From assembly GCF_000803645.1 (NCBI RefSeq), contig NZ_CP009122.1, forward strand, positions 1,464,501-1,528,500: a stretch of DNA of 64,000 nucleotides, read 5' to 3'. The DNA is from Sphingopyxis fribergensis. Lineage in GTDB: Bacteria; Pseudomonadota; Alphaproteobacteria; Sphingomonadales; Sphingomonadaceae. Shown in pieces: positions 18,758 through 28,723 of this stretch (positions are counted from its first letter, which is position 1; each line of letters starts with the position of its first letter). A model generated the notes under the pieces. It did not search any database. It was not told the DNA's origin and saw nothing but the letters and a program-made list of their open reading frames with translations. The position numbers and the translations under genes were made by a program.

Positions 18758-19206
18758 CGGCTGGTCTCCAGTTGAGGCGGATTCGAAAGCTTGTCGACGC
18801 GTCGCGCGTGGCGATCGCCGGCGAAATCAGTGGTCAGGAAGGCGTCGAGGCACGCCTTCGCCATGTCGATGCCGGTCAGGCGTGCGCCCATTGCGATGAC
18901 ATTCGCGTCATTATGCTCGCGCGCGAGCTTCGCCGACAAGGGTTCGGACACGAGGGCGCAGCGCGCCGCAGGGTTGCGGTTGACCGAGATCGAAATGCCG
19001 ATGCCTGATCCGCAGAGGGCAACGCCGCGTTCCGCGCCGCCATCGGCGATCGCTTTGCCTAGTTTGTAGCCATAATCGGGATAATCGACGCTTTCGGGGC
19101 CGTTGGTGCCAAGATCCTCGACCTCATGCCCCTTTTCGCGCAGCCAGTCGGCAAGCACGGCTTTCAGCTCATAAGCGGCGTGGTCGGAGGCGATGGCGAT
19201 GCGCAT
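18754..19206 (-). CDS. rpiB: Ribose-5-phosphate isomerase B
   Basis: 150 residues of the RpiB/LacAB family, interconverting ribose 5-phosphate and ribulose 5-phosphate. Motifs: [29 protein letters not shown] and the active-site [17 protein letters not shown] with the base cysteine at residue 65; [11 protein letters not shown] follows. It is the first gene of a leftward operon running rpiB, glyA, a small membrane protein, nrdR, trmJ and possibly a small exported protein. Start at 19206 is preceded by a GGGAGCC sequence. Confidence 0.95.
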   Translation of the reverse strand: MRIAIASDHAAYELKAVLADWLREKGHEVEDLGTNGPESVDYPDYGYKLGKAIADGGAERGVALCGSGIGISISVNRNPAARCALVSEPLSAKLAREHNDANVIAMGARLTGIDMAKACLDAFLTTDFAGDRHARRVDKLSNPPQLETSR

Positions 19207-19318
19207 GGTGCGGCTCCCGCGGGGTCTAAGGGAATCGATGTCGGCCCTTTAGGCGAAGCCGCGCGGATTGGCCATAAGCGAGGTGGCAAATTTGTGACGT
19301 CCCCGATAAAGCCGCCCT

Positions 19319-19483
19319 ATGTCCGACACGATTATGTCCATCCTGATGCTGACCGGCGTGCTGCTGACGGGCGGCGCCGTCCTGGTTTTTCGTAGGGGCG
19401 ATCGCCGCCGCGCGCTGCTGATGCTCGTCGCGGCGCTCGTGATGTTCGCGAATGTCGCGATCTGGCTGGTGCCGGTGCAATAA
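19319..19483 (+). CDS. Small two-helix membrane protein (54 residues)
   Basis: Short frame from ATG 19319 to TAA 19481-19483. The sequence SILMLTGVLLTGGAVLVF forms one hydrophobic helix, a basic turn RRGDRRRA follows, and LLMLVAALVMFANVAIWLV forms a second helix ending at PVQ. The positive loop predicts both ends outside the cytoplasm. It is divergent from rpiB and followed within 5 bp by an inverted-repeat element. No ribosome-binding site is strong. Composition and topology support a real gene, but function is unknown. Confidence 0.6.
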   Translation: MSDTIMSILMLTGVLLTGGAVLVFRRGDRRRALLMLVAALVMFANVAIWLVPVQ

Positions 19484-19487
19484 TCTT

Positions 19488-19597
19488 GATCCTCCCTGCT
19501 GCGCAGCGGTGGTGGAGGGGCCGCGGCATTGCGCCATTGGCCCCTCCGTCAGCGCTTCGCGCTGCCACCTCCCCATGGCTTCGCCACAGGGAGGATC
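19488..19597. repeat. Intergenic inverted-repeat element (GATCCTCCCTG ends)
   Basis: A 110-base element bounded by GATCCTCCCTG and its complement CAGGGAGGATC. Inside, GGTGGAGGGGCC and GGCCCCTCC plus CCACCTCCCC allow further pairing, so the whole can fold into a branched hairpin. It fills the gap between a rightward small gene and a leftward hydrolase gene, i.e. between convergent ends. Confidence 0.75.
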
Positions 19598-19604
19598 GTT
19601 ATCT

Positions 19605-20261
19605 TCAGCGGATCGGCGAATCGGGCGCGAGCCGCATATCCAGATAGTTGTCGAGCGACTTCATCAGCTGGTCGAGCTCATGCTCGAAGAAGTGATTGGC
19701 GCGCGGGATCTCGTCGTGATGGATGGTGATACCCTTTTGGGTGCGCAGCTTGTCGACCAGCTTCTGCACCGCCGACGGCGGCACGATCTCGTCCTGCCCG
19801 CCCGCGACGATGATGCCTGATGAGGGGCAGGGCGCGAGGAAGCTGAAGTCGTACATGTTCGCCGGCGGCGCGACCGAAAGGAAGCCGCGGATTTCTGGGC
19901 GGCGCATCAACAGCTGCATCCCGATCCACGCGCCGAAGCTGAAGCCCGCGATCCAGGTCGTCTGCGCCTCGGGGTGGATTGACTGCACCCAGTCGAGCGC
20001 CGACGCGGCATCGGAGAGTTCGCCAATGCCGTTGTCGAACGTGCCCTGGCTACGGCCGACGCCGCGGAAGTTGAAGCGCAGCACCGCGAAGCCGCGCGCG
20101 ACGAAACTCTTGTACATCGCCTGGGTGATGCGGTCGTTCATCGTGCCGCCGCCCTGAGGGTGCGGGTGGAGGATCAGCGCCACGGGCGCGCGCGGGCGCG
20201 GCGGGGGCGAGAAACGGCCTTCGATGCGGCCTTCGGGGCCGGGAAAAATCACGTCGGGCAT
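19605..20261 (-). CDS. Alpha/beta hydrolase (DUF-type dienelactone-hydrolase-like)
   Basis: 218 residues, cytoplasmic. This is the widespread short alpha/beta hydrolase with the ILHPHPQGGGTM oxyanion region, RFNFRGVGRSQG, nucleophile elbow GFSFGAWIG (serine at about 115), acid in GGQDEIVPP and histidine in RANHFFE. Members are annotated as alpha/beta hydrolase or dienelactone-hydrolase related; substrate unknown. It is divergent from the cysteine desulfurase gene across a 140 bp region that holds a palindrome. Confidence 0.85.
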   Translation of the reverse strand: MPDVIFPGPEGRIEGRFSPPPRPRAPVALILHPHPQGGGTMNDRITQAMYKSFVARGFAVLRFNFRGVGRSQGTFDNGIGELSDAASALDWVQSIHPEAQTTWIAGFSFGAWIGMQLLMRRPEIRGFLSVAPPANMYDFSFLAPCPSSGIIVAGGQDEIVPPSAVQKLVDKLRTQKGITIHHDEIPRANHFFEHELDQLMKSLDNYLDMRLAPDSPIR

Positions 20262-20366
20262 GGGAGCACCTCTTATCTTTTATGGCTGGCCGCCGAATCG
20301 CCGGGTTGGCAGGGTGGCGGAGCGAAGATGGCGCCTATATAGAAATTGCGTAGCATGTTGCAACTT

Positions 20367-20383
20367 TTGCGAATCGATCGCAA
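20367..20383. promoter_or_regulatory. Palindrome TTGCGA-N5-TCGCAA before the cysteine desulfurase gene
   Basis: Perfect 6-base inverted repeat with a 5-base spacer, ending 19 bases before the start codon at 20402, in the divergent promoter region. A direct-repeat-like TTGC(A/G)A word also occurs at 20359. It could be an operator for an iron-sulfur or cysteine-responsive regulator, or a small leader hairpin. Confidence 0.35.
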
Positions 20384-20401
20384 CAAGGATCTGTCCGCCG
20401 G

Positions 20402-21493
20402 ATGATTTACCTCGATTACCAAGCCACCACGCCGCTCGCTCCCGAAGCGCGCGAGGCGATGTTGCGCTGGCTGGAGGGGCCGGGGGAAGGCATCGGTTTT
20501 GCGAACCCCGCGAGCACGCACAAAGGCGGGCGCGCGGCGGCGGCGGCGGTCGAGGTCGCGCGCGACCAGGTCGCGGCGCTGCTGCCGAAGGACGGGCGCG
20601 TCTTCTTCACCTCGGGCGCGACCGAGGCGCTCAATTGGGCGCTGTTTCGCGGCGCGGAGGTCATGCCCGGCGGAGTCGCGGGGCTGAGCATCGAGCATGC
20701 CGGGTCGCTCCAGTGCCTCGAAAGGCTGAATGCGACCATCCTGCCGGTCGATGGCGCGGGGCTGGCACTGCCGCCCGAGGGTGCGTCGATCCCCGAGAAC
20801 GGAATCGTGGCAACGATGCTGGTGAACAATGAGGTCGGGACTATCCAGCCCGTCGCCGATTTCGCCGCCGCGGCGCATGCGAAAAACAGCCTGCTGCTCT
20901 GCGACGCGGTGCAGGGCTATGGCCGCGTTGCCATCCCCGGCGATGCCGATCTGATCGCTATCTCGGCGCACAAGATTCACGGCCCCAAAGGCGTCGGCGC
21001 GCTGTGGGTGAAGGACGGTATCGACCTGCCGCCGCTGATGTTCGGCGGAGCGCAGGAACAGGGGATGCGTTCGGGCACTGTCTCGCCCGCGCTATGCGCG
21101 GGTTTCGGCGTAGCGGCGGCGCTGGCGGCCGAACGGTTCGACGCGGACGCGGCGCATGTCGAACGCCTCTGGTCGCTCGCGCGCGACCTGCTCCCCGAAT
21201 GGACGATCAACGGCGATGCGGCCCGCCGCTACCACGGCAATCTCAATATCCGGCGCGAAGGCGTGAACGGGCTGCGTCTGATGTCCGATGCGCGCGAAAT
21301 CGCCTTTTCGCTTGGCAGCGCATGCGGTAGCGGGTCAGGCAAGGTCAGCCATGTGCTGCGCGCGATGGGGGTGAGCGAGGCCGATGCCCGCGCCTCGATC
21401 CGCCTCGGCTGGGGGCGCTACACCAGCGAACAGGATTTGCGCGACGGGCTGAACGCGATCAAGGACGCCGCGCGATTGCAGGGGGTCAACTGA
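20402..21493 (+). CDS. Cysteine desulfurase (class V aminotransferase, NifS/IscS type)
   Basis: 363 residues, somewhat shorter than IscS (about 400). PLP enzyme releasing sulfur from cysteine as enzyme persulfide. Motifs: IYLDYQATTPLAPEAR, NPASTHKGGR, FTSGATEALNWAL, substrate-site EHAGSLQC, PLP lysine in ISAHKIHGPKG, and catalytic cysteine in LGSACGSGSGK. Lack of upstream iscR and downstream iscU marks it as a stand-alone type. The ferredoxin gene overlaps its last base (TGATG), so the pair probably supplies sulfur and electrons for cluster assembly or a thiolation step (inference). Confidence 0.88.
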   Translation: MIYLDYQATTPLAPEAREAMLRWLEGPGEGIGFANPASTHKGGRAAAAAVEVARDQVAALLPKDGRVFFTSGATEALNWALFRGAEVMPGGVAGLSIEHAGSLQCLERLNATILPVDGAGLALPPEGASIPENGIVATMLVNNEVGTIQPVADFAAAAHAKNSLLLCDAVQGYGRVAIPGDADLIAISAHKIHGPKGVGALWVKDGIDLPPLMFGGAQEQGMRSGTVSPALCAGFGVAAALAAERFDADAAHVERLWSLARDLLPEWTINGDAARRYHGNLNIRREGVNGLRLMSDAREIAFSLGSACGSGSGKVSHVLRAMGVSEADARASIRLGWGRYTSEQDLRDGLNAIKDAARLQGVN

Positions 21494-21828
21494 TGCGCGT
21501 CACCTTCATCCACGCCGACGGCAAAGCGCGCACCGAGGCCGAGGCCGAACCGGGGTCAATCCTGCTCGACATCGCGCAGGCGCATATGATGCCGCTCGAA
21601 GGGACATGCGAGGGCCAGATGGCTTGCTCGACCTGCCACGTCATCGTGGCAAAAGAGGATTTCGACCGCCTGCCGCCCGCGAGCGAGATGGAAGAGGATA
21701 TGCTCGACCTCGCTGCCGGAGTGCGGCGGACCAGTCGGCTGTCGTGCCAGATCGTGCTGACCGAGGCGCTAGCTGGTCTGACGGTGCATATCCCCGCCGA
21801 AAGCCGCAACATGCAGGGGCCGCGCTGA
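21493..21828 (+). CDS. fdx: [2Fe-2S] ferredoxin, adrenodoxin type
   Basis: 111 residues. The cysteine pattern GTCEGQMACSTCHV plus a distal RLSCQI (C-x5-C-x2-C...C) is that of Isc-type/adrenodoxin-like ferredoxins. An acidic helix after the third cysteine (ASEMEEDMLDLA) is the usual partner-docking surface. It shares a base with the cysteine desulfurase stop, so translation is coupled. In iron-sulfur assembly such ferredoxins donate electrons for reducing persulfide; in sphingomonads similar proteins also feed P450s, so the partner is not certain. Confidence 0.9.
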   Translation: MRVTFIHADGKARTEAEAEPGSILLDIAQAHMMPLEGTCEGQMACSTCHVIVAKEDFDRLPPASEMEEDMLDLAAGVRRTSRLSCQIVLTEALAGLTVHIPAESRNMQGPR

Positions 21829-21870
21829 CGGGTGATTGCGACCGGTTGCGGTCGCTCCATTCTAATATTT

Positions 21871-21950
21871 CGTCATCCCCGCGAAAGCGGGGACCCAGAG
21901 CGTCCGTCGGCTGGTTTAGCCCCTGGGTTCCCGCTTTCGCGGGAATGACG
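21871..21950. repeat. Inverted-repeat element, CGTCATCCCCGCGAAAG family
   Basis: Two nearly complementary arms of about 28 bases, CGTCATCCCCGCGAAAGCGG... and ...CCGCTTTCGCGGGAATGACG, around a 24-base centre. Each arm also contains its own small hairpin (CCCCGCGAAAGCGGGG). It lies between the ferredoxin stop and the SRP RNA gene and may stop transcription. A relative sits at 24251-24327. Confidence 0.8.
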
Positions 21951-22045
21951 AATGTGGGGAAGTCTGCGTCCCACCCTAAAACAGCCATAACGCCTTTCGA
22001 CGGGGCCAGTGCTTGCATTTCCCGTCGCGCGCCGCCATATGCGCC

Positions 22046-22138
22046 GCGGAAGTCGGGCGGACGTGGTCTTCGCCAACCCGGTCAGGTCCGGAAGGAAGCA
22101 GCCGCAACGAATTCGCCGCGGGTCGTTCCGGCTTCCAC
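22046..22138 (+). ncRNA. ffs: 4.5S signal recognition particle RNA (small bacterial type)
   Basis: The invariant SRP domain IV core GGTCAGGTCCGGAAGGAAGC (22080-22099) followed by AGCC is present. Flanking arms pair over a long stem: GGAAGTCG at 22048-22055 with CGGCTTCC at 22129-22136, and further pairs inward. The RNA binds Ffh and targets nascent membrane proteins to the membrane. Ends are estimated from pairing. It stands about 48 bases upstream of dnaX, the common ffs-dnaX-ybaB order. Confidence 0.93.
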
Positions 22139-22185
22139 CCATTTCCCCCTTCGACAAGACCGCGGCGCGCCCCTAAGACGGGGCC

Positions 22186-23900
<1,715 letters not shown>

Positions 23901-23904
<4 letters not shown>

Positions 23905-24236
23905 AATCGATCGAAGAAATGATGAAGGCGGCGCAGGAAGCTGCCGCAACCGTCCAGGCACAGATGCAGGAGGCGCAGGCGAAGCTCGACAGTGTCGAGG
24001 TCGAGGGTGTCTCGGGCGGCGGTCTGGTGAAGATTCTGGCCAGCGCCAAGGGCCGGATCAAATCGATCAGCATCGACGACAGCCTGATCGTCCCGGCAGA
24101 CAAACAGATGCTCGAAGACCTGCTCGCCGCCGCGTTCAACGATGCGCGCGAAAAGGCCGATCGGGTGAGCAACGAAGAAATGGGCAAGATGACAAGCGGC
24201 CTGCCGCTGCCTCCTGGCTTCAAGCTGCCGTTTTGA
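23901..24236 (+). CDS. ybaB: YbaB/EbfC family nucleoid-associated protein
   Basis: 111 residues, family size. Small dimeric DNA-binding protein that compacts the nucleoid. The N-terminal helix MMKAAQEAAATVQAQMQEAQ is followed by VEGVSGGGLVKILASAKGRIKSI and PLPPGFKLPF at the end, all typical. Starts inside the dnaX stop (ATGA). Usually recR follows in this operon; here the next gene is lon, so recR has moved elsewhere. Confidence 0.93.
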
Positions 24237-24250
24237 TTTTCGCACCGTTG

Positions 24251-24327
24251 GTCATCCCAGCGAAAGGCCGGGATCTCGACGGTGCATCAGGACGCAAGGG
24301 TGGATCCCGGCCTTCGCCGGGTTGACA
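24251..24327. repeat. Inverted-repeat element, GTCATCCC-GCGAAAG family
   Basis: Arms GTCATCCCAGCGAAAGGCCGG and CCGGCCTTCGCCGGGTTGAC around a 30-base centre (GATC...GGATC also pairs). It begins 15 bases after the ybaB stop and may end that operon. It shares its outer GTCATCCC-GCGAAAG with the element at 21871-21950. Confidence 0.75.
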
Positions 24328-24368
24328 GAATAACGGATGCGATCCGTCCTTCCGTTCAGCACTCCGAC

Positions 24369-24396
24369 ATTGAATGCGTGCCAACTTACGCCATAT
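24369..24396 (+). promoter_or_regulatory. Putative heat-shock (RpoH) promoter of lon
   Basis: ATTGAAT at 24369-24375 fits the sigma-32 -35 element at TTGAA, and CGCCATAT at 24389-24396 fits the CCCCATNT -10 in 7 of 8 positions, with a 13-base spacer inside the known 13-15 range. A leader of about 55 bases would precede the lon ATG. lon is a classic sigma-32 target, which supports the call. Confidence 0.5.
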
Positions 24397-24459
24397 TAGC
24401 GATGAACACCCTATAAGAAGGGCGGAGCGCCCGGTCGCGGGGCCCGTCCAGGAGCCGTA

Positions 24460-26856
24460 ATGACGCAATCTTATCCCCTTCTTCCGCTGCGTGACATCGT
24501 CGTTTTCCCGCACATGATCGTGCCGCTTTTTGTTGGACGTGACCGCTCGGTCGCCGCGCTCGAAACCGCGATGGAGTCGGACAAGGAAATCTTCCTCGTC
24601 GCGCAGCTCGATCCGGGCGAAGACGATCCGCAGCGCGACGACCTTTATGACGTCGGCGTGATCGCCACCGTGCTCCAGCTGTTGAAGCTGCCCGATGGCA
24701 CCGTCCGCGTGCTCGTCGAAGGCAAGGAGCGCGCGAAACTGCTGTCGCTCGCCAACGAAGACAAGGCGGTGATGGCGAGCGTGAAGCCCGTCGGCGACAC
24801 GATTGACGACAGCGTCGATACCGCAGCGCTGATGCGTTCGGTCGTCGACCAGTTCGAAAATTACGCCAAGCTCAACAAGAAGATGCCCGCCGAAACCGCG
24901 GTACAGCTGTCGCAGATTGAGGACGCCTCGCGCCTCGCCGATTCGGTTGCGGGCAATCTCAACATCAAGGTTTCCGACAAGCAGGCTTTGCTCGTCGAGG
25001 ATGCGCCGTCGAAGCGACTCGAAATGGTCTTCGCCTTCATGGAAGGCGAGCTTGGCGTGCTGCAGGTCGAAAAGAAGATTCGCGGCCGCGTGAAGCGCCA
25101 GATGGAAAAGAGCCAGCGCGAATATTATCTCAACGAACAGTTGAAGGCGATCCAGCGCGAGCTTGGCAACGACAATGGCGAGGGCGGCGACGACCTGGCC
25201 GAACTTCAGCTCAAGATCGACAGCCTCAAAATGTCGAAGGAAGCCAAGGCGAAGGCGCAGGCTGAACTCAAGAAGCTGCGCGCGATGGCGCCGATGTCGG
25301 CCGAGGCGACCGTTGTCCGCAACTATCTCGACACGCTGATCGGCCTGCCGTGGGGCAAGAAGTCGAAACTCAAAAAGGATATTGCGAAGGCGCAGGCCGT
25401 CCTCGACGACGACCATTATGCGCTCGAAAAGGTCAAGGACCGGATTGTCGAATATCTGGCCGTCCAGGCGCGCACCAACAAGCTGAAGGGTCCGATCCTC
25501 TGCCTCGTCGGCCCGCCGGGCGTCGGCAAGACCTCGCTCGGCCGCAGCATTGCGAAAGCAACGGGGCGCGAATTCGTGCGCCAGTCCCTCGGCGGCGTCC
25601 GCGACGAGGCCGAAATTCGCGGCCATCGCCGTACGTATATCGGCTCGCTGCCGGGCAAGATCGTGACGAACCTCAAAAAGGCCGGCACGATGAACCCGCT
25701 GTTCCTGCTCGACGAAATCGACAAGCTCGGGCAGGATTTCCGCGGCGATCCGGCGTCGGCGCTGCTCGAGGTGCTCGACCCCGAACAGAATGGCAAGTTC
25801 CAGGACCATTATCTGGAAGTGGACGTCGACCTTAGTGACGTGATGTTCGTGACGACGGCCAACTCGCTGAACCTGCCGCAGCCCTTGCTCGACCGCATGG
25901 AGATCATCCGGCTCGAAGGTTACACCGAGGACGAGAAGGTCGAGATCGCCAAGCTGCACCTCATCGCGAAGCAGGTCGAGGCGCATGGGCTGAAGGCCGG
26001 CGAATTTGAGCTGACCGACGAAGGTCTGCGTGACCTCATTCGTTACTACACCCGAGAAGCCGGCGTCCGCACGCTCGAGCGCGAGATTGCGCGTCTGGCG
26101 CGCAAGGCGCTGCGCCGCATCCTTGAGGGGAAGGCGGAAAGCGTCACGGTAACGCCCGAGAATCTGTCCGAATTCGCGGGCGTCCGTAAATTCCGCCACG
26201 GTATGGGCGACCTCGAAGACCAGGTTGGCGCGGTCACCGGGCTGGCATGGACCGAGGTTGGCGGCGAATTGCTGACGATCGAAGCCGTCACAGCGTCGGG
26301 CAAGGGCCAGGTACGCACCACCGGCAAGCTCGGCGAAGTGATGACCGAATCGGTGCAGGCGGCGCTGTCGTTCGTGAAGGCGCGCGCCCCGGCCTATGGC
26401 ATCAAGCCCAGCCTGTTCGCGCGCAAGGACATCCACATCCACTTGCCCGAAGGCGCGGTGCCGAAGGACGGCCCGTCGGCGGGTGTCGGCATGGTCACCG
26501 CGATGATTTCGACGCTGACCGGCATTGCGGTGCGCCGCGATGTCGCGATGACCGGCGAAGTCACGCTGCGCGGGCGCGTCCTTGCGATCGGGGGGCTAAA
26601 GGAAAAGCTGCTCGCGGCGCTGCGCGGCGGCATCACCACAGTGCTGATCCCCGAGGAAAACGAGAAAGACCTTGTTGAAATTCCGGCGAATATCACGACG
26701 GGCCTGAAGATCATCCCGGTCAGCCATGTCGACGAAGTGCTTGCCGTGGCGCTGGTGTCCCCGGTCGTGCCGATCGAATGGACCGAGGCCGACGAGCTTG
26801 CCGCATCGCCCCCGGTTACGGCCGGAACCGACCCGGAAACGACGATTCGGCACTGA
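24460..26856 (+). CDS. lon: ATP-dependent protease Lon (LonA)
   Basis: 798 residues, full length. Degrades misfolded and regulatory proteins in the cytoplasm. Order: LON substrate-binding domain ([15 protein letters not shown] onward, about 1-200), coiled helical region ([18 protein letters not shown]), AAA+ module with Walker [11 protein letters not shown] near 350 and Walker [13 protein letters not shown], and a C-terminal protease domain with catalytic S673 in [10 protein letters not shown] and K716 in GLKEKLLAA, 43 residues apart as in E. coli (679/722). An AGGAG ribosome-binding site sits 7 bases before the ATG, and a heat-shock-like promoter lies upstream. Confidence 0.97.
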   Translation: MTQSYPLLPLRDIVVFPHMIVPLFVGRDRSVAALETAMESDKEIFLVAQLDPGEDDPQRDDLYDVGVIATVLQLLKLPDGTVRVLVEGKERAKLLSLANEDKAVMASVKPVGDTIDDSVDTAALMRSVVDQFENYAKLNKKMPAETAVQLSQIEDASRLADSVAGNLNIKVSDKQALLVEDAPSKRLEMVFAFMEGELGVLQVEKKIRGRVKRQMEKSQREYYLNEQLKAIQRELGNDNGEGGDDLAELQLKIDSLKMSKEAKAKAQAELKKLRAMAPMSAEATVVRNYLDTLIGLPWGKKSKLKKDIAKAQAVLDDDHYALEKVKDRIVEYLAVQARTNKLKGPILCLVGPPGVGKTSLGRSIAKATGREFVRQSLGGVRDEAEIRGHRRTYIGSLPGKIVTNLKKAGTMNPLFLLDEIDKLGQDFRGDPASALLEVLDPEQNGKFQDHYLEVDVDLSDVMFVTTANSLNLPQPLLDRMEIIRLEGYTEDEKVEIAKLHLIAKQVEAHGLKAGEFELTDEGLRDLIRYYTREAGVRTLEREIARLARKALRRILEGKAESVTVTPENLSEFAGVRKFRHGMGDLEDQVGAVTGLAWTEVGGELLTIEAVTASGKGQVRTTGKLGEVMTESVQAALSFVKARAPAYGIKPSLFARKDIHIHLPEGAVPKDGPSAGVGMVTAMISTLTGIAVRRDVAMTGEVTLRGRVLAIGGLKEKLLAALRGGITTVLIPEENEKDLVEIPANITTGLKIIPVSHVDEVLAVALVSPVVPIEWTEADELAASPPVTAGTDPETTIRH

Positions 26857-27028
26857 GTCGAGCGCGCTTCATAGCATTTCGCCCCAAATTCGTCGCAAAA
26901 TCGACGTTTTGGCGCGTTTTTCGCCCTTTTTTGCTTTGACAAGGCAGGGCTAAACATCGTTAGTGACGCGCCATGGCTTCGGGCCATGAGAATCATTAAA
27001 CCAACCATATTGCAGGGGTTCCTTAGGC

Positions 27029-27301
27029 ATGAACAAACAAGACCTGATCGCCGCCGTCGCTGATTCGAGCGGCCTGACCAAGGGTGATGCGAGCAAAGCC
27101 GTCGAGGCCGTGTTCGACGCGATCACCGGTTCGCTGAAGAAGGGCGGCGAAGTCCGTCTCGTTGGCTTCGGCACCTTCGCGGTCAGCAAGCGCAAGGCAT
27201 CGACCGGTCGCAACCCGCGCACCGGCGAAACGATGACCATCGCGGCGTCGAACCAGCCGAAGTTCAAGGCCGGCAAGGCCCTCAAGGACGCCGTCAACTA
27301 A
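27029..27301 (+). CDS. hupB: HU family DNA-binding protein
   Basis: 90 residues, standard HU size. Histone-like protein that bends and wraps DNA. Motifs: MNKQDLIAAVADSSGL at the N-terminus and the DNA-binding arm VRLVGFGTFAVSKRKAS-GRNPRTGE with the intercalating proline. It follows lon, the usual order. The AT-rich upstream region (26880-26960) has a TTGACA at 26936 but no clear -10. The stop is followed by a GC-rich hairpin. Confidence 0.95.
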   Translation: MNKQDLIAAVADSSGLTKGDASKAVEAVFDAITGSLKKGGEVRLVGFGTFAVSKRKASTGRNPRTGETMTIAASNQPKFKAGKALKDAVN

Positions 27302-27331
27302 GCCCGACGGCACCTTCTGGTGAAATCATCT

Positions 27332-27362
27332 CGGGCCGTGGCGCAAGCTGCGGCCCGATTTG
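27332..27362 (+). terminator. Probable terminator of hupB
   Basis: CGGGCCG and CGGCCCG form a perfect 7-base stem around a 12-base loop that can itself pair (GCGCAAGCTGC region), followed by ATTTG. The T-run is short, so termination may be partial. Confidence 0.5.
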
Positions 27363-27485
27363 TATCTGCCGGGTGGGATCCATGGGGTTTGTACGTGAAG
27401 ATTGAGCAAATGCCCGTTGCAATCACCGTCGCAGCGGCTATGGACGTCCGGCTTTCGGACGCCGGGCCTTCGGTCCGTCCCGATC

Positions 27486-27560
27486 GGGCGCGTAGCTCAG
27501 CGGTAGAGCACACCCTTCACACGGGTGGGGTCACAGGTTCAATCCCTGTCGCGCCCACCA
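27486..27560 (+). tRNA. tRNA-Val (anticodon CAC)
   Basis: 75 bases fold as a full cloverleaf: acceptor GGGCGCG/CGCGCCC, D arm GCTC/GAGC, anticodon stem CACCC/GGGTG with loop TTCACAC (anticodon CAC, reads GUG), T arm ACAGG/CCTGT with TTCAATC. The discriminator is A and CCA is encoded. It lies after hupB. A hairpin CCATGGC/GCCATGG starts in the CCA and may terminate or guide processing. Confidence 0.96.
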
Positions 27561-27647
27561 TGGCTTTCTGGCCATGGCGGAAAACGAAACCGGGGATGAC
27601 CCGTCCATTCATCACCTATTCAATGCTCCGGCATTAGAGAAACGGCC

Positions 27648-27956
27648 ATGATCCGCACGCTGACCTTTTCTCTCGCCTCCGCGCTGCTGCTATCGGCAGC
27701 GGCGCCCGCGGCCGCGCGCGGCGACCGCGACCAGGATAATCTTCGCCAGGCGGCGGCGCAGGGGCAGGTGATTCCGCTGAACAAGCTGATCGCCGACGTC
27801 CGCTCGCGCCCGCCCTATAATGACATGACCTATCTCGGCGGTCCGCAATTCGACGCGGGGCGGATGATCTATGCCCTGAAATTCATGGACGGCAGCCAGG
27901 TCGTGGTCGTCTATGTCGATGCCCGCACCGGCCGGATCGTGGGTCGCAAACCCTGA
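27648..27956 (+). CDS. Periplasmic PepSY-domain protein
   Basis: 102 residues with a signal peptide (TFSLASALLLSAAAPAAA). The mature part shows the PepSY pattern: VIPLNKLIADVRSR, then IYALKFMDGSQVVVVYVDARTGRIV, where YVDARTGRIV is typical. PepSY modules inhibit or sense proteases and often accompany two-component systems. It lies 100 bp upstream of a response regulator and sensor kinase on the same strand, a common pairing, so it may feed or tune that system (inference). Confidence 0.75.
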   Translation: MIRTLTFSLASALLLSAAAPAAARGDRDQDNLRQAAAQGQVIPLNKLIADVRSRPPYNDMTYLGGPQFDAGRMIYALKFMDGSQVVVVYVDARTGRIVGRKP

Positions 27957-28055
27957 CATCTTTGCTGCAACGACATTTTGCGATGATCGTTCGGACTTGA
28001 TACACAGTCGAAACATGCGACCGGGCTGCCCGGTGCGCAACGGAAAGGCGCCTGA

Positions 28056-28721
28056 ATGCGGATCTTGATTGTCGAAGACGAACCCACGCTGGGCCCGCAG
28101 CTGAAGGCGACGCTGGAAGGCGCCGGCTATGCCGTGGACCTCGCGACCGATGGCGAGGACGGCCATTTCCTCGGCTCCACCGAAAATTACGACGCGGCAA
28201 TCCTCGATCTCGGCCTGCCTGAAATCGACGGGCTGACCGTGCTTGACCGCTGGCGCCGCGAAAAGCGCAACTTTCCGGTGCTCGTCCTGACTGCGCGCGA
28301 TAGCTGGTCCGACAAGGTCGCCGGGCTCGATGCCGGCGCCGACGATTATCTCGCCAAGCCGTTCCAGACCGAAGAGCTGATCGCGCGCCTGCGCGCGCTG
28401 ATCCGCCGCGCCGCGGGTAATGCGTCGAGCGAGCTGATCGCGGGCCCGGTGCGCCTCGACACGCGCTCGGGCCGTGTCACGCTCGACGGCGCTCCCGTGA
28501 AGCTCACCGCGCAGGAATATAAATTGCTGTCATACCTGCTCCACCACAAGGGCAAGGTCGTGTCGCGCACCGAACTGATCGAGCATATCTACGACCAGGA
28601 CTTCGACCGCGATTCGAACACGATCGAAGTGTTCGTGACGCGCATCCGCAAGAAACTCGGCGCCGATATCATCACGACGATCCGCGGGCTTGGCTACCAG
28701 CTCGACGATCCGCAGGGATAA
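28056..28721 (+). CDS. OmpR-family response regulator (PhoP-like)
   Basis: 221 residues. Receiver domain with acidic pocket VEDE, phospho-acceptor D51 in AILDLGLPEIDG, T79 in VLTARD, and K101 in DDYLAKPF; the C-terminal winged-helix (about 125-218) has KLTAQEYKLLSYLLHHKGKVVSR and IRGLGYQL. The 2-base gap to the kinase makes them a co-translated pair. Close to the PhoP/QseB group often found in alphaproteobacteria after a PepSY protein. Target genes cannot be read here. Confidence 0.9.
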   Translation: MRILIVEDEPTLGPQLKATLEGAGYAVDLATDGEDGHFLGSTENYDAAILDLGLPEIDGLTVLDRWRREKRNFPVLVLTARDSWSDKVAGLDAGADDYLAKPFQTEELIARLRALIRRAAGNASSELIAGPVRLDTRSGRVTLDGAPVKLTAQEYKLLSYLLHHKGKVVSRTELIEHIYDQDFDRDSNTIEVFVTRIRKKLGADIITTIRGLGYQLDDPQG

Positions 28722-28723
28722 GC

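Noticed and set aside
24220..26442. 740-codon minus strand open frame opposite lon
   Set aside because: Lon is full length with correct catalytic residues on the + strand. The antisense translation is compositionally biased noise.
26936..26965. Sigma-70 promoter for hupB
   Set aside because: TTGACA is perfect, but the hexamers at 16-18 base spacing (CGTTAG, GTTAGT) are poor -10 matches, so only mentioned in the hupB entry.
27446..27476. Two small hairpins (GTCCG/CGGAC and GGGCC/GGTCC) before tRNA-Val
   Set aside because: Short stems of 5 bases in GC-rich DNA. No T-run or conserved leader, so not called as features.
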